Shown: positions 61,929 through 64,000 of the stretch, piece after piece
How positions within the stretch are numbered: position 1 is the first letter of the stretch
Layout: every line of letters starts with the position of its first letter
Assembly: GCA_964490845.1 (NCBI GenBank)
Contig: CAZBED010000003.1
Location: 124,001 to 188,000, forward strand
DNA from: JADJSS01 sp964490845
GTDB taxonomy: Bacteria; Bacteroidota; Bacteroidia; Chitinophagales; JADIYW01
Length of the DNA: 64,000 nt
Reading direction: 5' to 3'
Notes under the pieces: model-generated
Databases searched by the model: none
Told to the model about the DNA's origin: nothing
Seen by the model: the letters and a program-made list of their open reading frames with translations, nothing else
Program-made: the position numbers and the translations under genes

Positions 61929-62534
61929 TTAACGGTATAAAAAAAGTCCGAGCATCTGCCCGAATATGCCAATAATAAAACCGGCATAGACTTCCTGAAG
62001 GGTGTGTGATTCCAGATAAAGCCGTGCACTCGCTATCGCTCCGGTCAGGACAATCATGATTAAAAAGAAGTAACTGACATCCGACTGGGAAAAAAACAGC
62101 ATCATCATCACCGCCATCAGCGCTCCGCTGATACCGACCATGTGCAGGCTCAGTTTGTAAAAAACATTAATGACAAAAGAAATAAATAGAGAAACCAGCG
62201 CACCCATCATGAAAATCATCATCATATAAGGAAAGTTGGTTTTGCGCATGGCAAGATATGCCCACACATAAAACACAATGGTTGCAACCAACGGAATAAT
62301 CCGCTGTTTATTATCCGGCATCGACAAACTGTCAATAAAACCAAGTTTCCGCATCATTAAGATAGCAATAACCGGAAACATAAACGTATTGATAAAAACT
62401 ATGGCGATAACCACAGCTGCCGGCATACCCGCAAAGGAAAAAGGATTGGTCAGCAACAGGAAAAGCGCCATCCAGGTAGGAATGGATAACGGGTGAAAAA
62501 GATAGGACAGGATATTGGATAATGTTTTAATCAC
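61929..62534 (-). CDS. PAP2-like membrane phosphatase
   Basis: 201 residues with about six membrane helices. Three PAP2 blocks remain: KQRIIPL, SLHMVGISG (PSGH-like) and SARLYLESHTLQEVYAG (SRxxxxxHxxxD-like, with E in place of D). The start is GTG at 62534. The usual role is dephosphorylation of lipid phosphates such as undecaprenyl diphosphate. The imperfect motifs make activity uncertain. Confidence 0.65.
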   Translation of the reverse strand: MIKTLSNILSYLFHPLSIPTWMALFLLLTNPFSFAGMPAAVVIAIVFINTFMFPVIAILMMRKLGFIDSLSMPDNKQRIIPLVATIVFYVWAYLAMRKTNFPYMMMIFMMGALVSLFISFVINVFYKLSLHMVGISGALMAVMMMLFFSQSDVSYFFLIMIVLTGAIASARLYLESHTLQEVYAGFIIGIFGQMLGLFLYR

Positions 62535-62560
62535 CGTATATTTTTTATATTTTATTCATG

Positions 62561-64000
62561 TTACAACTCTTTACGCAGGCGTGCAACAGGAATATTCATC
62601 TGTTCCCGATATTTAGCAACCGTCCTTCGAGCAATGTTATATCCTTTCTGTTTCAATTGCTCGGTCAGGTACTCATCACTCAATGGCCTGGACTTATCCT
62701 CCACGGCTATCAAATCTTCCAGGATTTTTTTCACCTCCCGTGTGGATACCTCTTCACCGCCTTCCATCTGCAACCCTTCTGAAAAAAAATGTTTTAACGA
62801 AAAAACACCAAATTCCGTCTGGCAATATTTACTGTTGGCCACTCGCGAAACGGTGGAAATATCCAGCCCTGTGATTTCGGCAATATCTTTCAAGATCATC
62901 GGCCGGAGTTTCATCTCATCGCCTGTTAAGAAATATTCCTTCTGGAAAGAAACTATCGCTTCCATCGTAACAAACAAGGTATGCTGGCGTTGTTTGATGG
63001 CATCAATAAACCATTTAGCGGCATCTATTTTTTGTTTGATGAAGACTACCGCTTCTTTCTGTTTCTTATCTTTCATTGCACCTTTCCCGTAGGAGGTCAG
63101 CATTTCTTTAAATGAATCACTGATACGTAAATCCGGTGCATTTTTTCCGTTCAGCAACACTTCCAGTTCTCCGTTATTATTTTCGACGGTAAAATCAGGA
63201 ATAATGGTCTGATGATTCAATGTCGTCGAAGATTCGCCGGCGCCACCGGGTTTAGGATTCAGGTGGAGAATGATATCCAATGCTTTCTTCAGTTGTGCCT
63301 CGTCTATATCCAGCGACTTCATCAGTTTATCATAATGCTTTTTGGTAAAGGCATCAAACTGATTCGTGATAATCTTTAATGCGAGTTTTACATTCGAATT
63401 CTGTTCTTTGCGCTCCAGTTGGATTTGCAGGCACTCCTGCAGGTTGCGCGCACCCACACCCGGAGGGTCAAACCGATGAATCGTTCGCAACACCTCTTCA
63501 ATTTCTGCTTCAGACGTGGTGAGATTTTTCTGAAAAGCTAAATCATCCACAATGGCATCCAGTTCTCTGCGCAGGTAGCCATCGTCATCGATACTGCCAA
63601 TCAGCTGATCGGCAATCTGCCATTCATGTTCATCCAGATCCAGCAAATGCAGCTGCTCATCCAGAAAATCATGAAAAGTTTTCCCGACAGCGAACGGTGT
63701 TGATTTCTTTTCTTCCTTACCCCTGTAATCGCTTTCATCACTGTTGTAATCAAAATCGTCCTTGGTATATTCCTGCACATCTAAGCTGTCAGCAAAGTCA
63801 TCTTCGTTGTTGTCTTCAAAGGATTCATCCTCTTCATCCCGGATCTGTTCGGGCTCTGACAGGTCTTCTTTATCGCCATCATAATCCGACAGGTTTTCTT
63901 CTAAAGCCGGATTGATTTCCAACTCTTCTTTTATACGTTGCTCCAGGTTAGCAGTAGGAACTTGTAATAACTTCATTAACTGAATCTGCTGAGGAGACAG
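62561..64000 (-). CDS. rpoN: RNA polymerase sigma-54 factor, 5' end cut by window edge
   Basis: The frame continues upstream of ATG 63976 to the window edge (LSPQQIQL then MKLLQVP), so the N-terminal activator-interaction region is partly outside. The acidic region (about 25-90), core-binding domain and the RpoN box (ARRTVAKYRE near the C-terminus) are visible. Sigma-54 needs AAA+ enhancer-binding activators, none of which are in this window. Standard length would be about 480-490. Confidence 0.96.
   Translation of the reverse strand: MSPQQIQLMKLLQVPTANLEQRIKEELEINPALEENLSDYDGDKEDLSEPEQIRDEEDESFEDNNEDDFADSLDVQEYTKDDFDYNSDESDYRGKEEKKSTPFAVGKTFHDFLDEQLHLLDLDEHEWQIADQLIGSIDDDGYLRRELDAIVDDLAFQKNLTTSEAEIEEVLRTIHRFDPPGVGARNLQECLQIQLERKEQNSNVKLALKIITNQFDAFTKKHYDKLMKSLDIDEAQLKKALDIILHLNPKPGGAGESSTTLNHQTIIPDFTVENNNGELEVLLNGKNAPDLRISDSFKEMLTSYGKGAMKDKKQKEAVVFIKQKIDAAKWFIDAIKQRQHTLFVTMEAIVSFQKEYFLTGDEMKLRPMILKDIAEITGLDISTVSRVANSKYCQTEFGVFSLKHFFSEGLQMEGGEEVSTREVKKILEDLIAVEDKSRPLSDEYLTEQLKQKGYNIARRTVAKYREQMNIPVARLRKEL

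Overview
The window reads as a chromosomal segment of a free-living member of the Bacteroidota, most likely Chitinophagia or a related lineage; the exact taxon cannot be fixed from sequence alone. The evidence is a type IX secretion sorting domain, a MurF-alanine racemase fusion, bacillithiol synthase BshA, DUF983 and DUF6427 type genes, many lipoprotein or Ala-Gln signal peptides, and promoters of the Bacteroidota form TAnnTTTG. By eye the GC content is a little above 40%. Genes are densely packed: no gap exceeds 300 bases, and the largest (49575-49811, 47772-47975, 59302-59493) hold promoters or repeats. I see no rRNA, tRNA, CRISPR array, insertion sequence or prophage.

Region by region. 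1-7671: a truncated PhoD-like phosphatase, DUF983, a TPMT-like methyltransferase, anhydroMurNAc kinase, an SDR, heme A synthase, a TrpF-like protein lacking catalytic residues, TrmB and two small conserved unknowns. 7817-10330: an OmpA-domain protein and two small lipoproteins. 10411-14604: biotin ligase (with repeat DNA inside the gene), RsfS, FtsH and a ceramidase-like membrane protein. 14669-25832: a long minus-strand block with BshA, DsbD, PurQ, DUF6427, a secreted unknown and two permeases plus a binding protein of a peptide ABC transporter. 25889-34040: a TIGR01777 SDR, a beta-helix lipoprotein paired with a diheme cytochrome (a conserved pair of unknown function), an aminotransferase, a Rieske protein and MurF-Alr. 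34041-45475: envelope and coiled-coil proteins, DNA polymerase I, a CMD/AhpD-like protein, two ArsR regulators, TsaB, a C-terminal processing protease and YidD. 45531-49574: a T9SS-exported hydrolase, RnpA, the short gene rpmH and Rho. 49812-53125: SerS, a MntA-HepT toxin-antitoxin pair, an IscA/HesB protein and PheS. 53187-64000: a second PhoD, a NUDIX hydrolase, a surface polysaccharide group (polyprenyl phosphate sugar-phosphate transferase, glycosyltransferase, AsnB), NAD kinase, a BamA/TamA-like protein, a PAP2-like protein and truncated RpoN.

Most of the content is housekeeping (translation, cell wall, envelope, redox). The unusual layer is repeat DNA. Different 7- or 8-bp units are tandemly repeated, each at a functionally sensitive place: inside birA, across a start codon, in a signal peptide, and in a divergent promoter. 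There are also REP-like palindromes, one of which supplies the last codons of the ceramidase-like gene. Other points worth checking are an rnpA frame without a normal start codon, a T9SS hydrolase wedged into the rpmH-rnpA-yidD-ctp neighbourhood, and the beta-helix/diheme cytochrome pair.
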